Origin: Lingula anatina
Taxonomy: Eukaryota; Brachiopoda; Lingulata; Lingulida; Lingulidae
Reading direction: 5' to 3'
Assembly (NCBI RefSeq): GCF_001039355.2
Contig: NW_019775525.1
Coordinates: 841,922 to 905,921, forward strand
DNA: 64,000 nucleotides
Shown: piece by piece, positions 39,246 through 50,831 of the stretch
Layout of the letters: each line of letters starts with the position of its first letter
How positions within the stretch are numbered: position 1 is the stretch's first letter
Program-made: the position numbers and the translations under genes
The notes under the pieces: model-generated
Database searches by the model: none
The model's input: the letters and a program-made list of their open reading frames with translations, nothing else
Told to the model about the DNA's origin: nothing

Positions 39246-40084
39246 ATACTGGGAAGGCAGAAATCTTTCAAAAACTACAAACTAACGAAATCTCCAATTT
39301 GTACCCTAAATAACAAAGCATTGATGGATATGACAGAATATATGGCAAGTCTCTTTCAGCGTTGTGAAACACAGGGTACCAGTGCTGTTAACTTCCTAAT
39401 AACATCTTGTCTCTGAAAAAACAAACACTTGAGACCCATTTTAACCAATTTCTCTCATACTACTTGTGTATACCCTATGAGAGACAGCCATGCTTCGTAT
39501 TACTTTTTAAAAAAAGGTAAGGAGCAGATGCTCTCTCAGAAATGTCTAATTACAGGTTATTTTCCAGATGGATGAATTCTGAGGAACTTGAACAGCATAC
39601 TTTTACTGTTCCTCATTAAGCATCTCCAGTTACTGTGCTACATTCACTCACAAAAAGAACACACAAAGTAATACTACTCTTATTTTTAATTTTTTCCCTT
39701 TTTTCCCCTTTGTTTTATAAAAGGAACCAGTATTTCTAGACACAACCTTCTCCAGCTTTATACTTTCTCAGCCTTTTTTATGCTCCAGTGATTTATTTGC
39801 TTAATTCTCAATACCAACTAAGGTGCAAAGTAGAATTCAGACTTGGCCCATTACTACCATCATTATTCTGAAATCAGAAAACTCCACTGATTACCCAGAC
39901 AATCCACTCTAAGTCTGTCACCAGATGTCAGCACAATACAGTCAGAAACTGATTACCAAGACCTTCAAAGAACACCCCGTCTTAAACTCTGCCTGGCCAA
40001 TTATCTGTTGACTTTAATGGCTTTGGACACCTAGCCCTCCCGGCACACCTCTGCCCCTTAACCAAATTCCCAGATTTTTTCAAA

Positions 40085-40300
40085 GCGGAATTTATTCTGT
40101 CATTAAAAAGAAACACGATCCCGTCCGTAATTAAAGACGGCTAATCAAGACTGACGGGTGGAGCTAGACTCCTTTTTTTATTCTTAATTATGAAATTGTT
40201 ATCTCATTTAGGGAGGCAGCGGATCATGAAATAACTTCTCTTGTTATTAGGCTTGAGATTTATCAAGAGTGACCTGCCACTAAGCAGACCATAGCACAGT
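40085..40300. promoter_or_regulatory. Candidate regulatory element in intron 4
   Basis: A unique, less AT-biased stretch includes gtccgtaattaaagacggctaatcaagac, ttcttaattatg, gttatctcatt, tgttattaggc and gagtgacctgcc. This gives paired homeodomain, OTX-like TAATC, GATA and nuclear-receptor half-sites in 200 bases. It is motif-based and moderately suggestive only. Confidence 0.25.
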
Positions 40301-40622
40301 CCAGACGGTGTGTACTAACTATGGCAGGTGGGGTCTTCCACAGGATGATAATTCATATTTCTGGATAAAACAACAAGGGAAAAAATCAGTGGTATCAACA
40401 TCCCTGCTATGAGTGTTTAATTTGCTGATGTTAATGATCTATTAATGTTGATAATTATCTTTTAATAAATTTGCCAAAAGGTTGAAGCTTTGTAAGGCTC
40501 AGGTGATTCAGTCAGATATATTCATCTCATTTCTCTCTTTCCTTCACAATTTTTTCAGCTGTGCTTCCACCTATGTATGTTATATAACATGTATGCAAAT
40601 TTTCACACCTAAAGAATGTAAG

Positions 40623-40623
40623 A

Positions 40624-40654
<31 letters not shown>

Positions 40655-40655
40655 A
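40623..40655. repeat. (AAAT)n microsatellite
   Basis: About eight ATAA units; the same motif recurs at 44488-44518. Confidence 0.9.
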
Positions 40656-41150
40656 AGACTGATATTCCTCTTCCGTACCATCCCCTCCCTTCACCATCCT
40701 CCCCCTCCCCCAGATTTTGACCATCAAAGAGAATACTGGCCACACTAACAACAATGTCCAGCCCTAATGGTCACTACCTTGTATGTTATCTGCTCAGTTC
40801 ACCGTTGTGGCCTCCGTCCATTACCACAAAGTAGCCACCTTTGGGCAGTGGTCAAGCAATAAATACTGGACAGTGGTCAAGCAATTACTACAGTAATAGA
40901 GGGATGGAGATGGTGATAAGGAAATGGACTACTCAGGTAATATATCAAGTTATGTTCAGACAAGGTGTATTTTGGACTGGAGATCTGTCTAAAGAGACCC
41001 AGAGGATAACCCTATTGTTTTTGCATTATGGCAACCTAATGTTTAGGATATCAAGGGCAAATTTTGGTTGTAGATAATCCTGGTCTGAGTACAGTTTTTA
41101 TCTCTACTAGAGACTTTGTTGAAGAACTCTTTGTTTTTTTAAACTCAACT

Positions 41151-41185
<35 letters not shown>

Positions 41186-41196
41186 TGAAAGAGAGA
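41151..41196. repeat. Imperfect (GA)n microsatellite
   Basis: A GA array with AAA and GTGAAA interruptions, just left of the type C MITE. Confidence 0.9.
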
Positions 41197-41357
41197 AAAT
41201 ATACCTTCTCCCTTTTCTCAGCACAACCATACAATTTATAAACACACCTTCCAAACACTTTCGCACCCAGACCTCTGGTGCAAACTCATTGGAAACACAG
41301 CATTAAAATAGTTTGTCATTTCACAAACCAAACCTCAACCTGTAATTCTCACAGTAA

Positions 41358-41716
41358 GGGCGCATTCAGAACAGCGAACTAACAGATCCGCAGATCAAAT
41401 ATGGCCTCCCCACTTGAATGCTTGTTGCGTAATCCCTGTGGGGGAATCTATTCAGTGTCTAAACAAGAATTAAGCAACAAGCTTTTTAGTGGGTCACCAC
41501 ATTTCAGGGGCAGATTTAGGCCGTCTTCTGGGTCTTCCGAAAGACGGTCAGATTTTCAAGTTTACATTGATGGGTATCTAATTTTTTCTGTCGGAAGATG
41601 GTCAAAAATGGAAGAGGGATCAATAAAGATAATTTGGAAGCCTGTCAGAAAATATCTCTGGATCTGCCCCTACATTTGATTTGCAGATCTGTTAGTCTGC
41701 TGTTCTGAATAAGCTC
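41358..41716. mobile_element. MITE type C, TSD TAA, interrupted by a second element
   Basis: The ends GGGCGCATTCAGAACAGCG and the complement of CTGTTCTGAATAAGCTC form inverted repeats extending about 45 bases. TAA flanks both sides (41355-41357, 41717-41719), as expected of PIF/Harbinger-type MITEs. Without the nested insertion at 41505-41671 and its duplicated ACATTT the element is 186 bp. That agrees with the copy at 59515-59917 (about 185 bp without its own insert). Confidence 0.8.
41505..41671. mobile_element. hAT-like element nested in the type C MITE, 167 bp, TSD ACATTT
   Basis: The termini are cAGGGGCAGAT and ATCTGCCCCT. They are flanked by ACATTT at 41499-41504 and 41672-41677. The insertion is absent at the corresponding place in the type C copy at 59.5-59.9 kb. 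The length matches the other CAGG/CCTG-ended elements in this window. Confidence 0.75.
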
Positions 41717-42589
41717 TAACACACACCAACAATCAATGGACCCCAAGATTGGACTGCCCTTAATATTGACATTTACAGAAAGAATGTAACAACTGGGTCC
41801 TTTCACACAGATCAAAAGCGCCGCCAATATCCCTTTCTTGTACAATAACTTGATAAGCATCTTCAATTTGTGATAAAAGGTAGCTGATTAATAATACTGG
41901 GGAAAGCTTTATTACTTTATTCGTGTTCAAATCAGATAAGAAAGAGATCAATTTTGATAACTAAAAGGACTGGGGATTTTTATACTAATTACATTCGTTG
42001 TGAGCCACCTTTGTAATTATTTTTACAATTTAAATCTGAATTGCAAGTTATTGCAATGGGAGGAAAAAGAAGCATCTAGTCCAAAAACTTGACAATAACA
42101 TTAGAGGAAACACTCTGGCCCTGGTAATTCCAGAGCTGCTGTGGCAGCCAGCACAACTGGTTGAGCAGAATGTGTTGGGATGAGATCTCAACTGTCGCAA
42201 TGTCAAATTGTACCTTATGATAATCACAATGAGTACTCTTGATTATCAGCTTCTGCAAATTCCACACAAGATCATAAAAATATCAAATGCTAATTATTTT
42301 GTAAAATAAAAAAGTAATTTCTGAGATAAAGTGAGCAAGATAAGCTTAACCAAGGGTATACATTCTAGCAGATGGCATTCTAGCTAATGATCCGCAAGTA
42401 ATGTATCTGAAAAATTGATAATTTACCCTACTGAAAAGATCAAGCCATTACCCTATGTAATGCACTGCTTGACTCCCTTATTTCACTTCCACTTCTCCCC
42501 TACTAATGATAAGTTCATCAAATTCAAAAACCCACAAGTACCATTTCCAAAATTTCCCTGGCAAACTTTGTAAATAAAAAGAAGCTCAC

Positions 42590-42641
42590 TTGATGGCTTC
42601 AGTGTCGCCTCACTCCACATCCCCTGCAATGCATTCTGGGA
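42590..42641 (-). pseudogene. Degenerate tandem copy of the 3' end of exon 4
   Basis: These 52 bases match the last 52 bases of exon 4 (42715-42766) at 43 positions, offset by 125 bases. The final 22 bases aligned are identical. The aligned donor GT is kept (CCATCAA before GTGAGC). Read in the exon's frame it gives SQNALQGMWSEATLKPS against SQNALQGRWGGAAEKPS in exon 4. The finger itself is absent. A T tract followed by AG lies 5' of it (about 42674), so a splice acceptor is conceivable. However, in the exon's frame a TGA occurs before the homologous part, so it cannot replace exon 4. Confidence 0.65.
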
Positions 42642-42686
42642 CCCACATGCACTATTTTCAAAATTTCAATAAGTATCTTGGTACCT

Positions 42687-42708
42687 AAAAAAAAAAAAAA
42701 AAAAAAAA
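42687..42708. repeat. Poly(A) tract separating exon 4 from its decayed copy
   Basis: About 22 A (T on the gene strand), immediately downstream of the exon 4 donor GTAAGG. It also acts as a pyrimidine tract for an AG near 42674. Confidence 0.9.
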
Positions 42709-42714
42709 CCTTAC

Positions 42715-42881
42715 CTGATGGTTTCTCTGCCGCCCCTCCCCACCTCCCCTGCAATGCATTCTGGGATCTCTCCTGCATCTTGAGCTTGGCCAGGTGCTTG
42801 GCGCCTTGGAGGTGACAGTCCAGCTGGTCCTGGGACGTCACGTGGATGTGACACACAAAACAGATGAACTTTGAACCTTGC
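42715..42881 (-). CDS. Zinc-finger gene, exon 4: finger 3
   Basis: The exon is 167 bases. The acceptor is catctgttccag (AG at 42883-42882, phase 2) and the donor is CCATCAG before GTAAGG (phase 1). It encodes residues 328-382. Finger 3 is FICFVCHIHVTSQDQ ... CHLQGAKHLAKLK, again C-x2-C-x12-H-x5-H. It has no counterpart in three-finger ZMAT3 but resembles extra fingers in ZNF385/ZNF346-like proteins. After the finger come a Gln/Asn segment and a Gly/Ala linker. The intron side of the donor runs straight into a 20-odd-base T tract, and beyond that lies a decayed second copy of the last 52 bases of this exon (42590-42641). Confidence 0.93.
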
Positions 42882-42963
42882 CTGGAACAGATGAAGAATT
42901 TAAACTACAGGTTTAGAGTACAGAGAAAAAAAACAGTGAAAAATTATTTGGGAAAAAAGAAAA

Positions 42964-42966
<3 letters not shown>

Positions 42967-43000
<34 letters not shown>

Positions 43001-43014
43001 GGTATGTGTGTGTG
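42967..43014. repeat. (GT)n microsatellite
   Basis: A GT array interrupted by ggggta, about 90 bases upstream of exon 4 on the gene strand. Confidence 0.95.
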
Positions 43015-43489
43015 ATAGGGAAACTTGTTTCAGTTGATATATGTAATCACTTCTTGCCCTTTTTAGTATAAATGTCTGGCCTGAAAATTTTTGTAAATTT
43101 TGTGAAGAACATTTTGAAATACCTTGTCTTTTCTGAAGAACAGACAAACTGATGCAATGAAAACACAATCGCCTTCGTAAGTGTGGGTAATATATTGCCA
43201 TTTTTTATTTAATTATCTTTAACAACTCCAACAACTGAAAAACAATCTGAACACTCAAATGTGCCCCTGTATCTGTTTTAAGTAGAGAGACTTAAACCTC
43301 AAGAGATCTTCCTGTACTGTACCACACTTTGCAAAATTATTTTGTTCACTTCCCAGCAGTCTTGAGTCAAATGAATTCTGCTTGGTTGAGACACAATGTG
43401 TCTAATGTCACATCTAGCGCAATCAGAACATAAATCGGCGAATGTAAGAGAAGTTGATGGCAGTGCAACACACCCTTGAATGCATCAAA

Positions 43490-43744
43490 GAGCCCATTCA
43501 TGTATACACCACTGGTCTACGTAGATTGATCTAACTCTGCAGGGACTCTAGCTGAGAGCAACCAGCTTAACAGATCAACATGCCTCTTTCTGGCCTTGAG
43601 TAGGATACAGAAAAGCTGGTGATTACAAGTGTGTTGGAAACAAGAGGAGGCGTGTCATACAGTTCCACTGATTGCACTTAGGAGAGAGTCCCTGCAGAGA
43701 TGGGTTAATTTACATACACCGATGGTGTCTAAGGAAATGGGGTC
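43490..43744. mobile_element. MITE type B, about 255 bp
   Basis: The left end gagcccattcatgtatacaccactggtctacgt pairs with the right end acatacaccgatggtgtctaaggaaatggggtc. Inside, ctctgcagggactctagctgag mirrors aggagagagtccctgcagag, so the inverted repeats are long (60 bases or more). TAA follows on the right; the left triplet is AAA, so the duplication is not exact. It is in intron 3 just left of the finger 2 exon region. Confidence 0.75.
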
Positions 43745-43880
43745 TAACATTATGATTGACCCCCATCCAACCACCTTAAAACTACCAAATTATGTTTACA
43801 AATAATGTAAACATTTTAACCAAATCCATGATAAATTAGTCAATTTTTAATATAAATGATTATAATCACTAAGTAAATAA

Positions 43881-43881
<1 letters not shown>

Positions 43882-43951
<70 letters not shown>

Positions 43952-43972
43952 GTAATAATAATCACTGTGCCA
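43882..43972. repeat. (AAT)n microsatellite
   Basis: Close to 30 AAT units with one AGT interruption. Further (AAT)n/(ATT)n arrays are at 44615, 58462 and 59185. Confidence 0.95.
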
Positions 43973-44487
43973 ATGCTAAAAATAAGTTGTTTGTATGCTG
44001 AATATTCTCACCTGATGAATTCACAAAAATAAAACAAAAACCTTTCAAATGCAAAAAGACATTTCCAAAGGTTACTGGTCTAAAAAAAAATAAGAAAGGA
44101 AAAAATATATCCTTTATATTCCGAAGTTCATGAACCACAAAAGCAATTTCCCCATGCAAAAAATATAAACAGAAGACTACTAATCTAATTACCGCTCTCG
44201 CTACCTATGCCATTACATGAAAAAATTCTCAGAATGTTATCATGAGTTCCATGCCCCCTTCACGAACCATCATTATTATTTCACGTGCCTTTACAGAGTG
44301 TTCCAGAAATATATTCCCAGAGTATTTATAACATAACGCTTTATCTAAGCACCTCATCTAGCATGTGTGCTTCACATGAGACAGGTGCCGAGTTCTTAGA
44401 CGCCTGGCATCTGATCTAGTGCCGTTTTCTATTCTAGCTAATCGATGTAAAAGATACAGCAACCTTGTGCTCTGACCAAATTCAGAT

Positions 44488-44518
44488 AATAAATAAATAA
44501 ATAAATAAATAAATAAAA
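44488..44518. repeat. (AAAT)n microsatellite
   Basis: About seven units in intron 3. Confidence 0.9.
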
Positions 44519-44611
44519 TCAATAAAATAGTGAAATAAAAATGGAGGAAAATTCAAGACCACTTTGGATGGTTTACATTATTTCTGATTTCCTTCTAATC
44601 TAATAATTATA

Positions 44612-44614
<3 letters not shown>

Positions 44615-44660
<46 letters not shown>

Positions 44661-44661
44661 G
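44615..44661. repeat. (ATT)n microsatellite
   Basis: About 15 units, on the opposite strand sense to the array at 43882. Confidence 0.95.
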
Positions 44662-46382
44662 AAGATGATGTAAATATACCAAATGAACCACAAAACACCT
44701 AGCAGTGAACATATATTTTTGGGCAGCTGTAAGCTCATCAAGGTGATAAAAATGACGGCCATTCCTGCACTGTGTAATAGGTGTAATACATCTTTATCAC
44801 TGAGGCACAGAAATAGCATTCATGCTTGCATCATCCATTCACATCATCAGGACCTTGTTTCACAAATGTCCTTGGGCTAAGCACAGACTGCTAAAACTGG
44901 ATAGTCGACTGTGCAAAATTGTCTAAATATAATATTGCTTTGAGGGTTAATAAAGAAAGTTCGGCGATATAAAATATATTATCTGCTGTACCTAATTGAG
45001 CTACAAGAACTATGAGCATTTAGAGTAAAAACCTTAGTCAAAACCTGCTTATGCCTCAGACAATACATAATTGGATAACAACTCTTAATTTCACCCAAAA
45101 AAAGTGCCATAAAACAGATTTTTGGGGGGTTAACAACAATGTTCCCATACTTACTAATGGTTCATATATCAGTCTTGTCATCCAAAGTAAGTCAATTGTT
45201 TTTTTTAGTTTTTATTAAACATTTTTTTTGTAATAATATCTTAAGAGATTATTATGGAAGGTAGCCATCTATGAGGGTACATGTGGTCCAATGACAAGCA
45301 CAGGTTTCAGAATGACTGTGGCAGCAAAATGAAATTTATTATATTTCTATATGTTGTTTACAATGTATTTATTGTGGAATTTCAAATCTCATACGAAGAT
45401 TTGTTATCCCTTTATGTGCACTTTCTCTGTATTTATCTTGAACTGCAGTAGACATCACTGGTCCAAATGCTTAGACCAATTTTCGAGCTATACCGTATAG
45501 CACTTTTCTGAAACAGGGCCCTGGACTCCAATTACACTTCCCTCACAATGAGCTACCAGAACTCTCGTTATATGATATGTTATTTACGATGGGATAAGTG
45601 CTAAAAACAGTGGTAACTGATAATGAAAAATGTACGAGATCCATGTCACTATGTTGGCAACCCTGGTGTTATGAGATAATCAGCCCCTGTGTAATCACCT
45701 TGTCAGATTATTTTGGTATTTTATTATGAATATGGCGATTATTAGAAATCAATGTGCAACATACGTCTTAATTTTTACCACAATTCTCTCTGTTTTATGG
45801 TTTAAAAAAGGAGGAAAAAAGTTACCACGTATTTCATTTTTGCACGTTCTATACTAACAATGATTTCCGTTCCTGGTGCATGCGTATGCAGCTGCATGGC
45901 ACTTTATCTTTATTCATGTAAATCAGTTATATTTAGTTATAGTCACATAATTCAATAGTTTTTTTTGCTTCCAGACACTAGTTTGGCTGGTTTCTTGGCT
46001 GCTTTAGCAATTCTCCATCTTGTGTTCAGATGTTACTCTATAAAGTACTCTATAAAGATATTGTTATACCTTTAAAAACTTATATGAAAGCAACTCCCAA
46101 TAAATAATCAAATCAACAAGGCCAGCAATAATTACACAAACACCATAACAAAAATGCATATATAGGCCTATGTACATGTAGTTGAGATCATAGTAGAAAG
46201 GCAACAAGGCCTTTTTCCCAGGTAGATGAAGTCCATGATCAAAACCAAGGCAGTTATAAGGTTATGTTTCCGGCAGCTTGCAGTGGCTTCTGTGGTCACG
46301 GGCCAAAACAAAAGCACCTCCAGAGCCTCCGCTTGTGATACAAGGGTCTTCCCTGGTATTTCACCAAAGCAGGAATCACTAA

Positions 46383-46597
46383 GGGCACATTCCCATAGAT
46401 TTCAGATCGATCTATCCCGTGGGGAGTCTCACTAGATTACTGTCAAAGAACCCAGCTTAAATGTCTGTCCCGCCTACTACAAGCTGTAAGGGGGTAATTT
46501 AACTTCTATGCGCGGTCGGCTGACTGCAATTTAGCATGAACCCCCAGGGAGTTGGGTCAATCTAGTAAGATCGATCTAAATCTCTGGGAATGCCCTC
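46383..46597. mobile_element. MITE type A, 215 bp, TSD TAA
   Basis: The ends gggcacattcccatagattt and aaatctctgggaatgccctc are inverted repeats of about 30 bases including GATCGATCTA. TAA flanks both sides (46380-46382, 46598-46600). It is in intron 3 of the zinc-finger gene. The triplet TAA duplication and GGGC terminus fit a PIF/Harbinger-type MITE. Confidence 0.85.
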
Positions 46598-46854
46598 TAA
46601 CATATTCTAGCTTCTAGCTGCTGATCCGGAGCCCTTCTGACATACAGCTGTGTACATACACTTTTACAAGCAGGAAAAGAAGTTGCCCAATCTTGATTAA
46701 CCACATAAAGGCAGGAGCTTACCTGGATGTCTGACTTTTTGACCTTTGCAAGAGCCTCTTATTTGTTCATTTATTATTATCTTTTCCATCAAATACAAAA
46801 CTTTGTTGCATGAAAACCATCACCTTTTTCTGACTGTGTTGTTTCTTTTATTAA

Positions 46855-46855
<1 letters not shown>

Positions 46856-46894
<39 letters not shown>
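46856..46894. repeat. (GT)n microsatellite
   Basis: About 19 GT units in intron 3. Confidence 0.95.
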
Positions 46895-46899
<5 letters not shown>

Positions 46900-47431
46900 T
46901 TTAACAGAGAAATGTATACTTTTTAAAATATAATATTCTATCTTTCTAGTTGGGTGTTTATGAGAAAAAGTATGAAAAAAAAACAACCTTACATGATCTT
47001 CAATAAAATGATTCCAATGAGCAAACTTTCCATATAATAAGTCAGGTGATTAGAAGAGCCTGCTCTTTCCTCCTGCAAAAACACCAATAATGAGCAGGAA
47101 AAGCACTTATAGAGTATTATCCTGAGGTACAGGTTTCTCAGGAAAGCTCTCCCGTGCCAGTCATCAGACAAAATAACACTGAATTATTTAGAGCAGTAGT
47201 AATTATTTTTCGGAACCTCAACCAAAGGGAAAAGCTATTTAGGAAACGAATGGATTTGTCAACTGTTAACAAATATGTTTGGGAAACAGATTTAATTAAA
47301 ATCTTTTAATTATGATTTTTTTTTTCAGAAAACTGTGCATGTATCATCTTCTTATGCAAGCTTTTATGTTGGTGAGTATTTTCACAGTTAGATGTTTAGA
47401 GGTGTATACCAGTACATGCTCATGTACACTC

Positions 47432-47433
47432 AC

Positions 47434-47476
<43 letters not shown>

Positions 47477-47491
47477 TACACACACACACAG
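47432..47491. repeat. (CT)n(CA)n microsatellite
   Basis: A CT array followed by a CA array with TACA and GATACA interruptions, about 110 bases downstream of exon 3 on the gene strand. Confidence 0.9.
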
Positions 47492-47604
47492 ATACACACA
47501 CTAGCTTGTTCTCTCTCAAACAAACACAGGGACTTGAAAAGGGCACAAAGAGGAAACAAAAAAATTCCACTTTTAAAATTCTTAAAAAACAAACATTTAC
47601 TTAC

Positions 47605-47855
47605 TTAACATTCCCAGCACTCTCATTAGTGACAGGATTTGTTGCAACGTGAGACGCTTTCAGTCGTTTCCCGTGCATCTTCCCCTGGTAATGCTGCTCT
47701 GCTTGCTTGGGGGAGTTGAAGGAAACCTCACAAATCTTACAATAAATGTCAGGATTAAGTTCCTGGGTTGACTGTGGTGCAGATGCCGAGGACACTGTTA
47801 ATGCTGAAGCTGCTGTTGTTAATGATACAGACGAGGACGATGACGATGACGATGA
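47605..47855 (-). CDS. Zinc-finger gene, exon 3: serine-rich linker and finger 2
   Basis: The exon is 251 bases. The acceptor is caattttcag (AG at 47857-47856, phase 0) and the donor is AATGTTAA before GTAAGTAAA (phase 2). It encodes residues 244-326, opening with nine serines made by a TCN trinucleotide run, then an Ala/Ser/Thr linker. Finger 2 follows (IYCKICEVSFNSPKQAEQ ... HYQGKMHGKRLKA) with the same C-x2-C-x12-H-x5-H spacing. The HYQGK-HGKRL helix is the family hallmark. The serine repeat touches the splice site, so its length may vary between alleles. A second GTAAAT lies four bases beyond the chosen donor. The chosen position is favoured because it restores Lys-327 with the first G of exon 4. 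Confidence 0.93.
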
Positions 47856-48468
47856 CTGAAAATTGAAAAAAAATTGATTTTTTCTTAAAGACCATGTAAT
47901 GTAATGCACAAACTACCTATATGTATCTGACATTGAAAATGCCATGGTTTTAATTGCAGTTGATTTTTTATTTCCATTTTCTGCAATTGTCTGATGTTGT
48001 TTAGGACATGGAAAAGATTTTGAGTTTCTTTTTCCTTTTTTTTTTTGAAATATTTTACGGTACAATTAATTTCTAAAAAATGTGTCTAAAATGATTTACA
48101 AGGAGCATGATAAGAACAAATTTGCTTAATTGGACAAAATAACATAACGTATATATTTTAATACAATAGCTATTGCTTGGACTAAACATTTTTCAATCGA
48201 CTAACAGCAACTGAACATAATGAAAAATCTTAAAGGAAAACAAACAACTAATTTCATCCAAATAAATAAATAACAGTGCTTGTGGACAGAGCATTTAAAA
48301 AACTGCCCCTCCCTTTTTTCTTTCTTTTTTTTTTCATATCACAGGATGATCTTTCAGCAAAACAACACACAGATACCAGCAGGTTATCAGGTTGCTATTC
48401 AGTGTGTATACATCACAGGGTTTATCTGTTCACTTGAATAATCAAATCATCTCTACAACATTGCCAAA

Positions 48469-48724
48469 GGGCAAATTCCCATAGACACCATCGGTCTACG
48501 TGGATCGACCCAACTCCGCAGGGAATCTCTCTGATTGCAATCAGTTTAACAGAATAACGCACCACCGCCTGGTGTTAAGTAGAATTCACAAAAGCTGGTG
48601 ATTATCCGAGTACGTTGGGAACAAGAGGAGTCCTGTCTTTCATTTAAGCTGATTGCACTCAGCGAGAGTCCCCGCAGAGTTGGGTTGATCCGCATAGACC
48701 GATGTTGTCTGTGGAAATGGGGTC
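48469..48724. mobile_element. MITE type B, about 256 bp
   Basis: The terminal sequence gggcaaattcccatagacaccatcggtctacgtggatcgacccaactccgcaggga pairs with gtccccgcagagttgggttgatccgcatagaccgatgttgtctgtggaaatggggtc. This is the best preserved copy. The interior caaaagctggtgattat and aacaagaggag are shared with 43490-43744 and 52228-52498. It is in intron 2. Confidence 0.8.
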
Positions 48725-48978
48725 ATAATCCAATTGTCTGTTAAGCAAGTAGTGGGATTATTGATGCCCACAGGGGCCTGGTGTGATCTCTCTATCTGGC
48801 CCCGCACTAGTATAGTTTAATTTTAGCAAACAGTGTACATCCCATAATTTAATTCAGGTTTGGAAAAAGTGCAATGTTTTACTGGTTTTAGCAAAATGTA
48901 TTGTTACTTAAGTATTAATTTAAATTCAACTAAAATTATCCAGTTAATATGTGGTAATTTGTTTTTCAGACTGATTTG

Positions 48979-49066
<88 letters not shown>

Positions 49067-49071
49067 AGAGA
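48979..49071. repeat. (GT)n(GA)n microsatellite
   Basis: About 28 GT units followed by about 18 GA units with one interruption, in intron 2. Confidence 0.95.
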
Positions 49072-50730
49072 GCATACTAAATGATTCTGTAGTAGTTTCA
49101 ATTAACTATACTTGCTCTGCATTATTTTCCATACCAGCTGTGTATCTAAAGTGGTTGATAATGGTCCCAGGCAGCAAATTTAAAAGCTGTCTACATGCCC
49201 TGTTCATTTGGTTCACAAAAACATAACAGCAGCAAAAAAGTCTAAAGCATGAGTACAGCTAGCTTTGAAAATCAATAGAAGACATTTCTTCAATTTGTAA
49301 ACTGCCTACACACTAGGACTAATAGGAAAATTCCACTTCTTTATAAAAAATTTTTTTTTCCACGGAAATGCATTAAGCTGGGTGAATGCACTAGTATATC
49401 ATGCTCATATGTCAATGAAAATTAAATACTACTAGCTTTATTTCCTTAATTACCTATTCTCTAATTCATATCCAAGTTTTTCATTTTAGTTCCCAGTGAG
49501 TTAATTTTAAATTTTAATTAAATTCAAAATTTCTAAATCCATGTGATTCATTTTTAATTTTGCTAAAATGCCTTGCAACTAATTTAACATAAATTGGTTT
49601 ATTTCTTGTGGGGAACTCTTAATTACTTTAATGGCAACTTTAATTGCTATAACAGGGATTACTGAAATGAGGTCGCAAGCAAGTGCATATAACTTAATAT
49701 ATCATGGTTTTTATCTCTTTAAATTTCTAATTTGATCTTATCATGTTTGTTTGAGTATAAATTCTGTGAAAACTATCAACAAAGGGCGTTTTTCATTTCA
49801 AAAGTTGAACTGTATGTGTTTCTTGTCTTCTTCTGCACATCACAGAAATTGAAAATTGCAAGACAAGTCTAAATCATTAAAGTCAGGTACACTACAATTC
49901 TTATTAATAATGTCACACCAGTTATGTTGTCTTATAAATAAGAGTAAAAAAAAAAAAAGTAAATATACATTGCAATGAAATACAAGTATTTTCATACTTC
50001 ATTACAACGAAATAAAAGTATTCTCATACTTTATTGAGAGCTATTTATCAATACAACATTTTTAAAACCCTTTTCCTAGAAAAATCATTATCCTAATATT
50101 AAGCTTCACTTTTCTATTATTTTCATGTCTCTCCATAACTGATGTAAGGTAATAGAGCAAAATTAAGTTATCCTATTTCCAAAAACTATGTGTTGCTTGT
50201 AGAGGCTGGAAAAATATTGAAGACTTACATGCATTAGGTCTGGAAGGTGCTTTTGTGTGAGTGAATGATATTAATAATCAATAATGATACATTTAAATTA
50301 GCATAAGATCCAGCATAGGGTTCAGACCTACAAAAACATACAAGGAAATTGCCCATTTGGAGAGAGTCAGAAGAAGAAGAAGAAGGAAAAAAATCTCTTC
50401 CAACTTTTTGGCACCTCAAGTGATGATAAAAAAAATAAAATATTGAGATAAAAGGTGCTTGAAACTTGTGAATTATTACCATGTTTGTGTCATCCTCTGC
50501 TGACTATTAGTCATCAATAATGAAATAACTCGGAACTTGGAAAAAAGTGGAAAAATAGATCTATGCTGGTTCTCATTTCTGTTGTACCTTGAAATACATT
50601 CATGGTGTGAGGTATTTTTCTTTCCAGGATTTACAAATTTAGCTATAAAATATATTTAAGGTTGCTCAAACATTTTTGGAGTGAAGTTAAAATGCTTAAC
50701 AATAGTTAATTACCCTCTAACAGCTTCAGT

Positions 50731-50831
50731 GGGCATGCTAGACATCAGAGCTGCTTAAGCTGAATGCAATTAAGCGAGAAACCTCTCAGAAATGGGTCAT
50801 TTCAGCTAGATCGATCTAGGTATGGGAACAG
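50731..50831. mobile_element. Fragment of a type B MITE (right half)
   Basis: The sequence taagctgaatgcaattaagcgaga ... gatcgatctaggtatggga follows the right half of the type B elements with many changes. There is no left end. It lies next to the 3' side of exon 2. Confidence 0.45.

Larger units (their letters stand above)
27329..42712 (-). other. Intron 4 of the zinc-finger gene (15.4 kb)
   Basis: The largest intron. It contains the compound satellite at 29.5 kb, one hAT-like element (33631-33796), the type C MITE with its nested insert (41358-41716), candidate regulatory patches at 35.5 and 40.1-40.3 kb, and the decayed exon 4 copy near its 5' end. Otherwise it is AT-rich DNA in which I see no structure. 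Confidence 0.8.
42884..47604 (-). other. Intron 3 of the zinc-finger gene (4.7 kb)
   Basis: It holds a type B MITE (43490-43744), a type A MITE (46383-46597) and several microsatellites. There is also a possible diverged repeat whose ends (ggaccttgtttcacaaa near 44850 and tctgaaacagggccctgg near 45511) are loosely complementary. No exon is seen. Confidence 0.8.

Noticed and set aside
41401-41679. 92-codon plus-strand frame
   Set aside because: Lies entirely within the nested MITEs; no transposase features.
44850-45540. Possible 0.7-kb transposon between ggaccttgtttcacaaa and tctgaaacagggccctgg
   Set aside because: The inverted similarity is short and I could not find a matching target duplication.
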